Positions 12,804 through 27,800 of a stretch of DNA of 64,000 nt are shown one piece after another; the stretch's first letter is position 1, and each line of letters opens with the position of its first letter. The notes below the pieces were generated by a model, which worked only from the letters and a program-made list of their open reading frames with translations, was not told the origin of the DNA and searched no databases. This stretch comes from Pterobdella sp. o SKG-2022 (lineage: Eukaryota > Annelida > Clitellata > Hirudinida > Piscicolidae). A program made the position numbers and the translations under genes. The DNA is taken from assembly GCA_964035795.1 (NCBI GenBank), contig OZ038321.1, positions 16,361,971 through 16,425,970 on the forward strand. Reading direction: 5' to 3'.

Positions 12804-15800
12804 ATGACTTCAGAAAGATCCTTATTTAGTGTTTTAAATGGACTCAGAAGGCTGATTGCTAAAAAAGGAAGCGTTAGTCAAATGTTTAAAACATTTAAAG
12901 GCTAAATTAAATTAATTTAAACTTTTACTAAGGTGATTTTATTGAGCTCTGCATATATTTATTTTATATTATAATGAATTGACTTAGTCAATTTTTCAAA
13001 AATTCAAAATTAGTAGTTGTATAAAAACTAAATTCAAATATATAGGCATATAGTGATAACAACTTCAAACAATATTGGATGCCTGATAGTGCATGCAAAG
13101 AGTGTTATGACTGTGGAGCAAAATTTACAGTTATCAAAAGGAAACATCATTGTAGAATATGCGGTCAAGTCTTTTGTAGTCTTTGCACTTCTCAATATGT
13201 CAATGGTCAATTTATTGGTTATAAAGGTTTGTTAAAGGAGTATAGGCTGAAACAATAGTAAGAGAAACAAACACAAAGTATTTATTCTAATAATTTGGCT
13301 AATTCTACATGATAATCTAAGATTTTTTACGAAAAGCTTAGTGAAATCAGTAAAATAAGTACTTTGTTTGTTTCCTTTACATTTGTTAAAGGCTTTTTAA
13401 ATAATATTTTTTTAATGATTACATTTCCAATTGGTTTTTCATCAATTAAATATTTTTATTAATCAAGACTTATTAACAATATGGTGAACTGCATTTCAAT
13501 ACCTTAAAAAAATTAATAAATAATTACACAAATTTTTTTTAGGAGAGCTACGGTGTTGTGATTATTGTGTGAAAGTAGTTAAGCAATGTGTTGTAGAAGA
13601 GGATTTCAAACTATTAAATCTTTATTCGACCACAAGCAATAATGAGCAACCTTCATTAATGTTGGAAAAATTGGAAAATGAGACTTATGAAAACTCACAA
13701 CATCTGAAAACTTCTCTTTTTGATGTCAAATGCAACAAGTAAATGAGTAAAAATTAGTTTTTATTTGAATTGGGTTTTGATTATGACATTTAATCAAATT
13801 AAACTCAACACATGGTTTCGTTACTGTGTTAAAAAAAACTAGGTGATGATTATGATAAAATGTTTAGAAATGAATTACAACATTGACTAGTTATGAAATA
13901 TTCATTCAGTTCTGAGGGGGAAACTACATCCAACTTTGATAACATCACAGATGAGGTTTTGTGCTGTTTAGTTATTATAATTCTGCAAGTATGTCAATAA
14001 AATAGAATATCATTGAATAAAAATGCTCTTATTTCTGTCATTATTATCTTCACACACATCAAAAAAATTTGAATTTATTGAATGCATGTAGTTAAAATCA
14101 TGGAAATCCATTTAATATTGTGAAAATATAGTTACTAAATAACTTTTTTCCGCTAATGTTTTATGATAAGGCTAAACTTATCTAAAATTATAGCTATTTA
14201 TTTTGCTCAATAATTTTACTAAAATTCTTCTATAATTCGACGTAAAAAATTGTCAAAATATTTGAATTATTCTAGAACTTTTTGTGAGCTATAAAATTGG
14301 CTTTTGCTTTGATAAGTGTTAAGATTGAAGGTCTCAAACTTTTATATCACTGTTTGGTAGATGTTTGTCAACTTTAATATATTAATAATACAATATAATA
14401 ATGTATTTTTTAAAAATATTATAGAATACTACTTTATTTATTTTCAATATTTTTTTCAATTTGCAGGCAGATGAGAATGTGGAAAAAAGAAAAGAAGATA
14501 CAACTGAGGCTGCTACAGAGATTGTCAATGCGATAGAGGGATTAGTGAAAAAACAAATGAAAGATTCTCCAACAGATCAATGCCAAGAAGATAAACACAA
14601 TGGCCTCAAAAACACTTTTAAAAATATTTCGATGTTTAGTGAAAATAATCATATTAATAGTAATTTAAATCAGGATAAACCTAGGTTTTATTCAAATTTA
14701 TTGCCATCTTCCATAGCATCACTGCCTGCTATTGATAAGGAAGATTCTGCTCCGAGCGATTACATTCCTAACAAGGGTAATAGCATTTATGACTCTGTGA
14801 CCTTTTATAAAGTTTCACTTTGTTTTATGGAATGGTAATTTGCAAATGTTTCTGTGTTTATTTACACTATTTTGAATCAGTTGAAATTAATTTGAATAAC
14901 AATTTTAAAGGTACTTCAACTTTTAACGAGTTAAAGTGAGTCTAGATTAATTATTTTAAAGTTTTTTCAGTTCAATTGAAAATAATTGTCTTGTATTTCA
15001 TGGCCTACCTTCATCCACAGAGCTTTTTATAAGCGATAGAAGCAAAAAAACTTTTCATTGATTTTTGTATTATACATCATTTCAATATATTTTTTCAAAG
15101 CTCAAAGGCTGCAGGTGTAATTTGAATAATAATAATAATAGTTGTAGCTATGATAATATTAATTATTATTATTATTGTATTAATAATATTTATCAACCCT
15201 AATAATTTATAAGCCTCCAACTATTACTAGGCAGGTGTACAGAGATCATTTGAAAAGATTGATAAAGCAATTAATAAAAAAAGCAAAACTGGATGAGAAT
15301 ATTTGGCAAGATGTGATTATGAGTGTATGTAAGACTGTGTGTGAAAAAGTTGATGTAAAACTCAATAGTTCGATGGATGTAAGAAATAACGTAAAAATTA
15401 AAAAGGTTATTCAATAAACAACCAATAAATATAAATTTATTCTCAAATTTTACGTTGGAACCCTTAATAGGTTTTAGAAGATGGTGGTTCAGAATATGAA
15501 GGTGAAGAAGACATATGTGTAGTTTCAATACAATTTTTTTAATTTTCTATTATCAAAAATATGTTAAAAATCACAATTCATAGATAACAGAGGAGAATGG
15601 CTTGTGCTGGATGGATTGGCCATGTCAAAGACCCTCACAAACAAGCACATGTTGGCATACATGCATGCACTAATGGAACAACGTGCATTTAATCAATCCC
15701 GTGGTATCAGTATATTATTGGTTGATACACCACTACAGTATCAGAGACTGGAAGCAAAAATTTCTTCTTTTGAACCTCAAATATTACAGGTTTTTTTGCC

Positions 15801-18800
15801 TATTTCGTTTTTAGCTGCTTAGTAGTCAATTATCTCGTGAAAATATTCATATATTAGTACATTAAAAAATTATGTATAAACATATTTACATTTACTTTCT
15901 GAGAAACATCTTATATACATTTCTATAAAAAAATAGTAACACTAAGATTTCATGACAATATTGAACTTATCTGAAAAATTAGCTTTTTAAAACTATAAAC
16001 TATCTAAAACTCACTTTGTTTTGAAATTCATAAATAAAAAAAGATAATTAAATCTAATGTTTCTATACTAAAGTTTCTAAGAAATTATTGCTTGTTCACT
16101 GTCTCAATATATGAATTAAAAACTCATATAATCAACGTAAAATTCAAAAATTAGTTATCAAAAATACATTAAATGTCTCTAATGGATTTTCAGAATACAT
16201 CGCTCAAATTCAGTTGTTAAGAAATTCACTTAAAAGTCTTCCCTAATAGAAATACTATAAAACAAAAAATTTAATATTAAAATTAACCAATATGTATGTA
16301 TATATAACAGGAAAAAACGTATTTAGAGAACTTGACGCAGCGCCTGATAACGCTGCAGCCAGACATCGTGGTGTCGTCGAAGAATGTGGCGTGGGTGGTA
16401 CAAGAGCAGTTCAAACGACATAACGTGGCCCTGATTGTCAATGTTAAAAAGGTCTTAATATTTATATTTATTTATGGCTGTAAATTTTTTGAAGATTTCT
16501 CAATATTAAAATCTCTTTCTTGTGTAGCTCATTCGCTTGTGATTTGTATTCTGATAATGGATGTTTTATAATAGATTTTTTTTGAAAATTTTCTATTAAT
16601 ATCGATAATTTTGTATATTGAATATTGTTAAACATTGATGGCTAGGAGAACTTACTGCGTTTGAACCGGTTAGTGGGTGGTAGTATCATCACTTCAGTAG
16701 ATGGAATGTTGAGTGGCACAGAGTTAGGAAAGTGTTACGATATCACTTTTAACCATTTCACTTTTAAAAACAGTTGAGCCACTTTTTACTTTCATTAATT
16801 CTTAAATATTGTTTTATCAACAGGTATAAAAATAAATGGTCGACTTTCAAACATTTAAAACATGCTTCATTTTATTATTTCCAACGTTTTCATTTACATT
16901 AAAAAAATCCAAAATATGGCCATTGCCATCATTTACAAACTCGGCTATGGCAATATTTTCAAATGCAGGGAGTAAAACACTAACGTTCATAAAAGGGCTC
17001 GAACCAGGCCATTATACCTCGGTGATTATCAAAGGAAGATCTCTTGAAGAACTTGTCAAGGTTTTAGTCTTATGTTAATCAAAAGAATATTGATATCTTT
17101 TATACACAGTTTGCTTTTAATATTTCATCGTGTAGTAGTAGTAGTTACCCGCTCTTTTTCTTTTGGAATCTGGAGTTTGACTTCAATGCATAGAATCCCC
17201 ATTGAGTTTATATAATGCTTGCACAAAAGATAGTCCTATATTTTTTTGAAGCTCCGTACTTTTTAAATAAAACTATTTAGTGTACATTGATTTGAATTTT
17301 AATAAAAATAAATTAAAAATTAGTCATCACCATATTATTCAGTAAACTACCTAACTTCATTCGTTATTTTCATAAAAATTATAAATATCTACAATGGAAA
17401 CTCGTATTTGGATCTTGTATTTCCACTAAGAAATGTGGATCACTACTGATATATCATTCCATTTATATTTATTAGTCATATTGACGAATTTTTTAGCTTT
17501 ATTGCCAGATGTTATCAAAAATTTGACAACATTAAATTTTATAACTAGAAATTTTTTCATATGTTTTAACATTTCAACTTCAAATAACTTCTAATTTTCA
17601 TTCATGTTCAAGCAATTTACAAGTTAATTGAACTATTTACTATGTAATAAAGTTATTTACAATAGAATTGAAATATTCAAAATGCAATTTAAATAACTCA
17701 ATTCATATTGATCAACAGGTGAAGCGCTGTATAAAATTTGTCATATATGCCTTCCATCATTTGAAAGCAGAGTTATCTCTGTTATCTACCTTATCAGCAT
17801 GCATCCCTAGCCATGTTTTATTAAATTATCAATACCTGAATGATAATTTTAACTGTTCTAGTGATGATAATAACAATCAAAGTTATAACAAGTGCCAAGT
17901 TAGCACTGGGGGTGTAAATGAAGATGTGAATAATGACACAAATGATTCCTTGCTTGAGACCTCACACAACACTATTGTTTCAATCAGCCCCTTCTTTTAT
18001 ACGCGTGTTCCAAAGAGACTAAACAAAAATGATGCTGGTGAGAATGGAGATATAATTAGTAGTAATAACCTGGATGTCACAAAAAGTTATAATCATAATT
18101 CTTCAATGGAAAGCTTGAGCGAGTTCATATATGAAGATGAGGATAGTTCTATAAATGATAATGAAAACAGCGAGGAAACTGTAGATGCTGTCAAGGAACC
18201 TACTTCGGATCTTTTCAAGCATAACTTTGTTGTTCCTTTCAGTCATAACATTGTTTTCAAAGTGGGTTATTAATTAAATAACAATATTATAACAAATGGG
18301 GATAGTATTATTAGTTGTTGATTGGCATGTATATATTGACATTTAGGTTTATGAGCGACTTGGTAGTGTTTTTTATTATCAAGGGTAGTTTTCAGAGTAT
18401 TGACTTCATGCTTAATTTTATTCAATAGTTATTTAGTTGAGTTTTATATTATTTTCTATTACGAAACCAAAACTTTGATATCTTCATGAAGTTTCATACA
18501 AAGACATCAAATGATTTTTTGTTTTTCACATTGTAAGCAGCAATTTTTTTTAATACACTCATCAAAAATAGATCCAGGATGCTGAGTAAAAATTTAAAAT
18601 AGTGTTGTTATCAAAGGTTATTCAGACATGATTCGAAGAAACAAAATATCTTAAGGACGGCATCACTTGTTTGAAAAATTATTATGGGAAATAAACCAAT
18701 AGTCGTTTGAGTATAAATCAATACTAAGTGACAATATTAGAGTTAAGAATTTTTTTATGAATATATTTCATGTTATTACTTTTGTTAGTTTTTTTGAAAA

Positions 18801-21800
18801 TAATTCTGATTTTTTCCTAATATCCATTGAAAACATACGCAGAACATGTTGTCAGAATACAGGGCTCAAGGATGCAGAGGGGTTTATGAAGATCCTATCG
18901 TAGTTAAACTCGAAGATGATGATAATATCAATAACCATTATAATAAGGAAATAAATAATTTGGCTTTTGTTGGAGCGCATGGCTTTGAGATGATAAGGGA
19001 AGATGTTTTTGTTGATAAAAATGAGGAATTGACCATTGAAAAAATTGGAGAAACCACTTGTACTAAATACAAGATAACTAAAAGAGGTTTTGATGAGAAT
19101 ACAATGGAAAAAAACGAGTATGACGATAAGAAAGAGATTGACTGCATGGTTTATACCAACTTTGCACAAAAAAATGATTGCCAAGGCGACGACAAGCAAT
19201 CTTTGAGCGATGCTACAAATAGAATAGAAAAAATAAACGATGAAATAAAAAATAAATCAAAAAAACGCAAAAAAAATCTGCTTGATATAACTAAACACCA
19301 AGGAATTAGCATATTATTCTATTCCTTTTCAAAACTGTCTGCCAACTCTCCAAGTCCCTGCGTTAACCCTTGGTGGGTGTCAAGTTTTATCGACAAATAT
19401 TCATAATTTTTTTAATTTATGAAGTTTTCCAACTTAACAGTTTTTAATCAAATTTCATTAGAAAATATTTTCATACAAATATTTTTTAGACTTTTTCCTG
19501 CTTACCTCTCACAGGATCGTCACCATGGATTTTTACTCAGGCAGTGACATTGCTTTGGGCATGTTTCTACACCGTTATTGCTTCAACAACAGCTACAAAT
19601 GCGTCAATTCACGATGCGATTCTTCTATGTTAACCCATATACGAAGGTCTAAGTTATTACTATTATTTTTCAAAAGATTTCATGATTTTTTACGTTAAAG
19701 TCAAAATGGGTAGTTTTTTAAATAAATTTATTCTAATTGAAACTAACTTTTGATAAATTAGATCTTATCTCTTTTCTCGTTTAGTAGTAAAAACACTTTT
19801 GAACGCTACGGAAATAGCGCTGAATAAATGCCTTTATTACTATAATTATTTATTTTTACTAGTATCATGAAAAGATCAGTTAGTAAGAAGGCTTAATGAT
19901 TCTTCAGAGACACCGTGCATCAATTTTTTGTTAATTGTTTTTGTTAATTGTTTTGATACTATTGTTTATTCAACTAAAACTGAGGCTTAATGACATATTT
20001 TTGAAGATTTGTTCAGGGGAATGGCTGCGTTGAAGTGAGTTTATGCAAAGATCAACCTTTCATTGACCACCCATCCCTACCATCCAACTATGCATCAGTC
20101 AGCTCTAAATCACCCAACCACAACATTTTTGTATGGACCTACTGTGACGTTTGTAACAAAGTGGGCATATGCTTTTGTTAATGGGAATATTATTTCTTTA
20201 AAAAAGTTTATAACAATGTCAAAAACGAATAAAAATCTCTATTATTATCATCTATGTTTTATAATGTTTTTACATGAATCACAGAGCAGTAAAAAATTTA
20301 TAATGGGAAAAGAGGTGTACCACATATCATTGGGCAAATACCTCGAAATGAGACTTAACGAGTGCACCTACCAATCAGCCATCAACAACGATGATGCCAA
20401 TGAACAAGGAACAAAAACAACAAAACCATCAAGTCAACTAACACTCCCATTAAATAGCTCTAATAGCATAGACAACCAAAAAGCTAATAAGGAATGTAGT
20501 ACTTGTGTTAATATTGATAAATCAGTTCCGGCTGGTCTCCAGACTTCAAAACATTTAAACCACTCACAAACCGCACCATCTTTTAGTCACCAACTCTGTG
20601 CAGATCACCAAGTTTCGTATGCTTCCAACAGTCAATGCAATGATAAATCAATTGATGAGTTGAGCAATTCATTGAAAAATTTGTCAAATATATTGTCAAT
20701 CCTGCCTCATAGTGAATGTTATCACTCGATCAATCAGGATCAGACACATATTTTCCAATGCAAATCTACTCAAGTTTCTTTCAAGTAACTGCCAATTCAT
20801 CACAATTTTTAAGTTAATACTTTAGTAGAAACCGAACGAAAACATTCAAAATTTGAAACTCAAATTTTAATACGATTAATTAGCTCGTTTTCAATTTTGA
20901 CATTTAGCATATAAATTTATCTACTCATAAGAAAATTAATTCCTAATTTTAAATTTTTATAAATAACAAAAAATCAATTTAAATTAAAGACATAAGAGAG
21001 TGGGGATATACAGCATTGAATATCCTGCCACCAACATACCCGCCTCAACATACCCTTGTCAGGTGCTTATTGAAGAGGCAGTGCTTCTGAGAAACAGGTG
21101 TTATTTAGTTCAAAATATAACCGTTATATGGATATCATGCTTTTGAAAATTTTATTGAGTGCTGACGTAAAATAGCCGTAAATCAATATAATAGAAACAA
21201 ACACTGGTTTTATAAACCAGTATTATATTATTTTATTGAATATGACTGGATTTACTCTGGTAAAAGCATTGTTTGGAATAACATCACATCAATCTACTTT
21301 CCTTATTTGAGACATACACATATTTTATAAAAGTTGTAGGAATATGCATAATTATTATTATTTATTTAACAAAGTAATTGATAGCTGCAAAAATCAGTTA
21401 TTTCGTATTTTTCGATAGTTCCTAGTCATGTATTTTTTAAACGTTTGATTCTTCCACTCTTTTCTGTTTTGAGCTTTTGTCTTGGCTTCATCCAGGCCCG
21501 TTAAATCCATTTCTTTCATTGCATTTTTTGTTACTGTGGCAATATTCATGCGTTGACGCTCTCTGCTCTTTACCACTAAAACATTTTGGAATTTAATTGC
21601 CATCGGTAGTTTTGGCCTGCGTAGAATATGTCCATGGTAGCTCCATCTTCTTTTCTTTATCAGTTTTTTCATGTCTACAATTTCAGTTTTCTTTTGGAGG
21701 TTTCATTTGAGAGGCATTCTGGATAGAATATCAGACATATCTTTCTCAAACTTGCTCTTTCTTTGCGAAGTTTTCTTAATCAATGAAACAATTCATTTCT

Positions 21801-24800
21801 TTCTGCTAAAGTTTTGGTATTGTTTTTAACCTTGTTCAGTTTTTGTCTTATATCTTTTTGAGCTTTTGACAGTCTGATGGTATCATCAAAATATGGTGTT
21901 GATTAGTTTTTTGACGTTGACTTTGTTTTATTGCATTTCTTTTGATGGTTTTGGCTACTTGCTCTAGTTTGAAGCAATTTTTTAGTTCTTGTCTAAGTTT
22001 GATTTTATCTATTTTTAAGACAGATTATTTCTTGGTTCTTTTATATGCCAGCTAAAGCTTAGAATTACTACTCTATGATCAGTTTCTACTTCCGTGTTGT
22101 ATTATTTTGAGTTTGACAAGTGTTCAATAATTTATTTTTACTGTGATGTGATCTATTTGAGTAAGTATTTTTTTCTTTGTTGTGTTACTTTTCCAAGTTG
22201 TGATGTTACATTATTTATGTCTAAATTTAGTGTTGGTACCTGTATGCTTTGCTTCCAGCATTGCCTCCTTCAGCAAAAACTTATTCTCATTAATACTCCT
22301 TCTTTCAAATATTTTTACTGAACTGCCCAATTTAGCATTAAAATATCCTAACACAATATCTGACTTTTTATGGCAAGAATTAGCTTTTTATAAAACTCCT
22401 CTTTTTTTAGCCTCACTGACATTTGTTGAATTATAAAATTATTACATAGATTATTATAAGAATATTGAGGTTAAAATGTTTTTGGTCATTTGTTTCCACT
22501 TCCAACTCAATATTTAAAATCCTTTCATTAAGAGAAGTTGAACTTGCGATCTTTCTTCACTACGTCCAATACCATGGTGTCTTTTTTTTGGCAGAATCCC
22601 TATGTAGTTTTTTCTTTTGAATATCACTTTTTTTTTGTATTCCGAGCAGCAAGAGATTTCTATTCACACACTCTTCGAATATGGATTTTTTTTTTAGAAT
22701 TACTCTTTCTTCCTCAGACATTAAGAGTGATTAAGTTCATTCTTTTCTCCAATTTCTCCAATTTCTTCGAATATTTATTAGAAGGTTCGTAATACTCGTC
22801 GGCCACGTTATATGCATAATGCTTATTTAATATACAAAATTAAGTATTAAAGACATTTTCGTTTAATTCTGTTTATATTCCAGTTTTTATATTTTTTCAA
22901 ACCACAAAGAACATTTGCACTCACAGTTGTAACAAATGTAACACCGTTAACAGGTTAGAAGAGTTGTTTGAAAAGATAACAGAGGCCATCTCAAGAGTGT
23001 GTAAAGATTCTATCGATGCCACATACTCTCCCCAGCTGAAGGTGAATCAAATAAATAGTCCAAAAACAATTATACTTCTGACTTCATGTAAATGAGACAA
23101 AAAGACTTTAAACGAGAAATCATCATTCATCATCAAATAACGATAATAATAGTAATAAAGCGGTTGAAATCACCTCAGACTGATAAGGGGTCTTTGATGG
23201 ATATGGTGGTTCTAATGGAAGATACTATTGGAGAACTACAAGATGCTGAACATTACAAAGGTGAGTATGGATTATCTTTGGCTCTTATTGAAAGTGGCTT
23301 GAAGAATTTATAATGGCGGCTCGAGTAGTCAATTTCTATACTTGAAGACTAAATGGTTTTGTAAAAATATTGAAATATTATATATTATTTTTAAAATAGT
23401 TCTGCAATTTTATTTAGAAATTCGATAACTTAGTACAATAGCATACAAAAACTACCAAGCCTTTTGGGATGTATTCGGATTTTTTCCTATACATAAAATT
23501 TGGATAAATTTTGAATATTAAAAATTGTATTCTATGTAACAACAAGCAATACAAAGATAAACACTTCATGGTTTCTTTGGGGAGTAATAATGACTGACAT
23601 TACATGGATCAAAACACTATAAAAGGTGAAGAAAATATTATCATTTAACTAATATTGGAAAATTTAATGAAAAAAAAAGATTAAAAATAAGCACTTCCTG
23701 GTTTTCTTCGTGGTGATATGGAGGTGCCATTAAAGATGAAGACAATGAAGTTATTTGTTCAAGTTTTGTCTAAAATTAACATTTAAAAGCTCAAACTTTT
23801 CATATTTGAAATTTTATCCATATATTTTTTGTTTATCATCAAAAATTTAAGTATGAATATGAATTCATAAAATCAACTCAGTTTTCCAAATGTCATCTCT
23901 AAAATTGCTGTTATGGTTGCTTTTGTTCCAAACAAAAGACTTTTCTTTCATATAATCTTAGTTTTCTATTTTATTTTATTCTGTTATATTTGCATATTCC
24001 TAGTTACAATTGTCATATGTATGAAAACTTACATTACATTGCAATTAGTTATTTTGAATTAATAGTTCATACTACTTGGGGGTCTAGAAACTTCTGAAGT
24101 TAATGCCGTTTAATCATACGTAATTGTTTCGATTTGATTTTGGAAGGTGTTTTTTTCTAGTTGCAAATACACGGAAAATTATCGCTCTTTAGTATTTTGT
24201 ATATATTTTTGAACATGTATTTGTCAGCCAGCTTCATTTAAATAGTTAACGTACAATATAATTTAAGTTTCAACATCAGATCGTAAGTTGCTGTATGAAG
24301 AAGTCTTGAAGTTGCAACTGAAAATCAGAAAGACCATCAATAGTATAGTGAAGATCTGGAACGACAAGTTTATATAATACTTCTATTAACTTTTAACATC
24401 AATTATTGTTGTAAGACAAATCTTAATGCTATTTTTTAAATGGACATTCCTTATGAAAAAAATTGAAATAATTTTGATTTATAATAATTTCATCGTATCA
24501 AGTGTTAAATAAAAAGTTACAGTATAAAATTCAGTTAATTCAAATTCATCAAAAAACAAACAGGCTAAACGCTGCCGAGTTGAAGAAAGCCAAGACAAAC
24601 GTTGGTCTGTTGAAGAACCAGCACTCTATCCCCGAAGGTGCAATTAATATATTTTGTAAACTAGGTGTGTTGTTTAGCAATATGTTTCACATTTAAGTAG
24701 TTCTTTAATAAATTCTGTTTATATTTTTCTTTTTTAACCAGTTTTTCAATGTTTTTTATTATTTAATCAACTTCTAGATATTTAAAAATTAATAAAAAAT

Positions 24801-27800
24801 AATTTCTAAAACTTCATTCTTGGAACCAACTTATTGTATCGCTTATGTTACCTTGCTGATTAAATTTCAATTAATCAGACAGTCTTCATGAAGCGACGAC
24901 AAACGAAGACAAAGACACACTTGCACAAGAAACATCAACTCAACAACAAGATAATCAAACACAAAATAAGATATTCATGATTCAACCAGATAATATTATA
25001 ACAAAAAATTCGTCTCAATTGTCTTCGTCTTTGCCGCAACAACAGGTAGAGAGTATAGAACAACATCAACTATCTTCATCACAACCATCTTCAAGCTATT
25101 TGGCTTCAAACTCACAATTAATGCCGCAACAAAAAATTTCAATGTCTCCTTCACTCTCAGAACATTCGGAACAACCAGAAATACCACTGCAAACATCGCC
25201 TGATGTTACTGAAGATGTTTTAATTCTTGACAACGAATCCAAACTTAAATCTAGTTAATACATTTTATTCTGATGCTTAATTTATTTTGTTTTTATTATT
25301 TATATCAAATTGGTAAAAAAACAGCAAATAAGCAACAATTATTAATTAGTGTAGCGACATTATAAAACGTAGAAAAATATAGGTTTCCTAACTTTCTAAA
25401 CCTAAGTGACACAACAGTATTTCACAAACAGCTAAAATGACAAATAAGTTTAGACTATTTTAGAACCTTCTGTCTTCTTTTAAGGGTGCTTCACCTGTCA
25501 CTGAGGGGAAGTATACTTTGTAGATAAATGAGATAAGCTTTCCAAGTTTAAGAGAAAATGACTAAAGATATTAAATATCGACGTTTTAATCATATTTTTA
25601 TAACAGTATTGTTAAGTGAATTATAAACAAAATTTCGAATATAGAAGTGACCGAGAGTTTTTCAGAAACGACAGCCAAAGTGAAGCAAATGATAACCAAC
25701 TTTCTGCTACCTTCTTCCAGCATTGCCATCCAAGATCCCAAGTTAATACCATTAGATTTGATTAATAGCAAGTTTTTTTTGAATTGTTAGAAGTGAATTT
25801 TTTATAAATAAAAAAGCAAATGAATGATAATGATAAACGTTCTGAGCATGACGTTAAGAAGCACCAACTAATAAAACTAACTAGCTTATTAAACCAACCA
25901 CCAAAGCCCAGCAGATGAGCACAGCTCACTAGAAGGAGTAGAAAACATTGTGGTTCATGAAGCAGAGTTTTCGTCCATTATTGCTTTTGCTCTGAGGTTG
26001 CCATCTTGATTTTTACAAGATTCACATCCTATATTTGATTATCGAAAACTTCAATTTTTTATAAGTAAAACCTCATCACAAAACTTCAGTATAGTATTTA
26101 TAGTATAGTAGGTTTTTTGAATTCATTTAGTGCTTCGTTTTTCATTGATTTCTTTTTTCTAATAGTTATGTGTTTTAATCCTTTTTTTATTGAATTTTTT
26201 TAATTGGATTGTATAATTTAAATGAATATTGATTGGTATTTTATTTGAAAAATCAAAGTTCGCAGCAGTATAAAGAAAAACTTGCAGAAACATGCAAAAA
26301 TACAAACGATAATACTGACAATATGCCTTCATTTCAAGGTGAGTCCCACAATACGATTAGAAAAATATTTCAAATAACTTCAGCCATTGTAAAGAATATT
26401 TTAGTTTATTGATGATGTTAAAATTTTAAAATTGGTTTGCTGCTGTAGAAACTAATGGTAATGTTTTATAACTTTCAAAACTTCTACTAAACACACCTGA
26501 AATGGACGTGAACCGATGAATATGATGATGGTTTCAAACTTTTTGTTACTTTATGATTATATTCTTAAAAATCTTGAAAATTTTCTAGAAAAACAATCAG
26601 TTTCCTTCATCAAAAGCAAAACTTCAAAAGCACCCAAACGGCAACCAAAAACGAAATCATCATCATCACCAATCAAAGCTACATCTTCGTCATCTTCATC
26701 AGTTGGGTACGCAGATGACAACTTTGAAAATGTCGACAGTGTTAAGTACACACCGAACGATGTTGAGGAGTTTGGAGGAGATGACGAGATTGAAGCTGAA
26801 ATTATTTCGATCCCGAAAGGTTTTTGTCGAGTATATACCTATTTATTTATATTTATATTTTTTTTTTGTCATTAGTATTAATCTAATTCAATTTTATTTA
26901 TTTTTATCGTAAAAACCCTTTTAATCCAACTAAATTATACTGCTGCACATGCCCCAGTAACTGGGGTTGACAGCAATCGGCCTAGGTTATTGAAACTACA
27001 ATAGAGTAATTTATAAAAAATCATTTTTTTTGGGGCAAATTTTTATAGACTGCCAGCCTGAGCTAACGTCCAACTTGAAATTATCAAATTTATGATTCGC
27101 AGTTCCCACACATGGGCAGTTTGCCTTGCCGTTGTCAATAAAATGAAGATTCATCTGCCTAGTCAAATGACAATGATACCAGAATATCAGTTTGTCGATA
27201 CCTGCTACCAAATTCTATTGTTGTCCAGGTTATAACAGAAAAGCAGTCTCAGTTTGGAGACGCTATCTTCGGTGCAGTTTAATGTCATACTCAGGACCAT
27301 TTGTCATGACCGTATATAATTAGATTATATTACTGTACATATCCCAGTAATTGAGTCTCACTGGGACCCAAGGAAATAAAAGGAAAATCAGCATCATCAG
27401 TAACTGGAGTTGACAGCAATCGGCCTAGATTATATTACTACAACGTTATTTATAAAATAAGCTATTTGAGGAAATTTTGTCTAGACTGCCAGCCCGAACT
27501 AACGTTGAACGTGAAATTATTGATTTTAAGATCCGCCATTTTTTAGTGTTTAAACGTTGTTTTTATTGTTTTTATTTGTTAATATCTTTCCTTCAGAATC
27601 AAAGCAAAAGCAGCCAAAGACCAACCATCAAAACGAACATCTTGAAATATGTGAGATTATATAACTCGTGTTTATGTGTGAAATATAATTTATATCCCGT
27701 TCTAGCTTTCTTTTTTATTTGAAGAGGACTAATGCTTTTTTACTTCTTTGAAAACCCATGTAGAAAAATATTTTGGATGATAATATTGCTGGTCAAAAAT

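Noticed and set aside
15124..15192. CRISPR-like direct repeats
   Set aside because: The repeats are a simple AAT/ATT microsatellite, and the window is clearly from a eukaryote.
20161..20284. Continuous coding across 20063-20788 as a single gene
   Set aside because: The open frame spans a PIKfyve intron. Splicing at 20160 and 20285 joins two segments that match the family, while the in-between translation does not.
22094..22792. Three plus-strand hydrophobic frames rich in Phe and Tyr
   Set aside because: They lie antisense to a decayed LINE in an AT-rich intron. The composition follows T-richness and no family pattern or splice link is seen.
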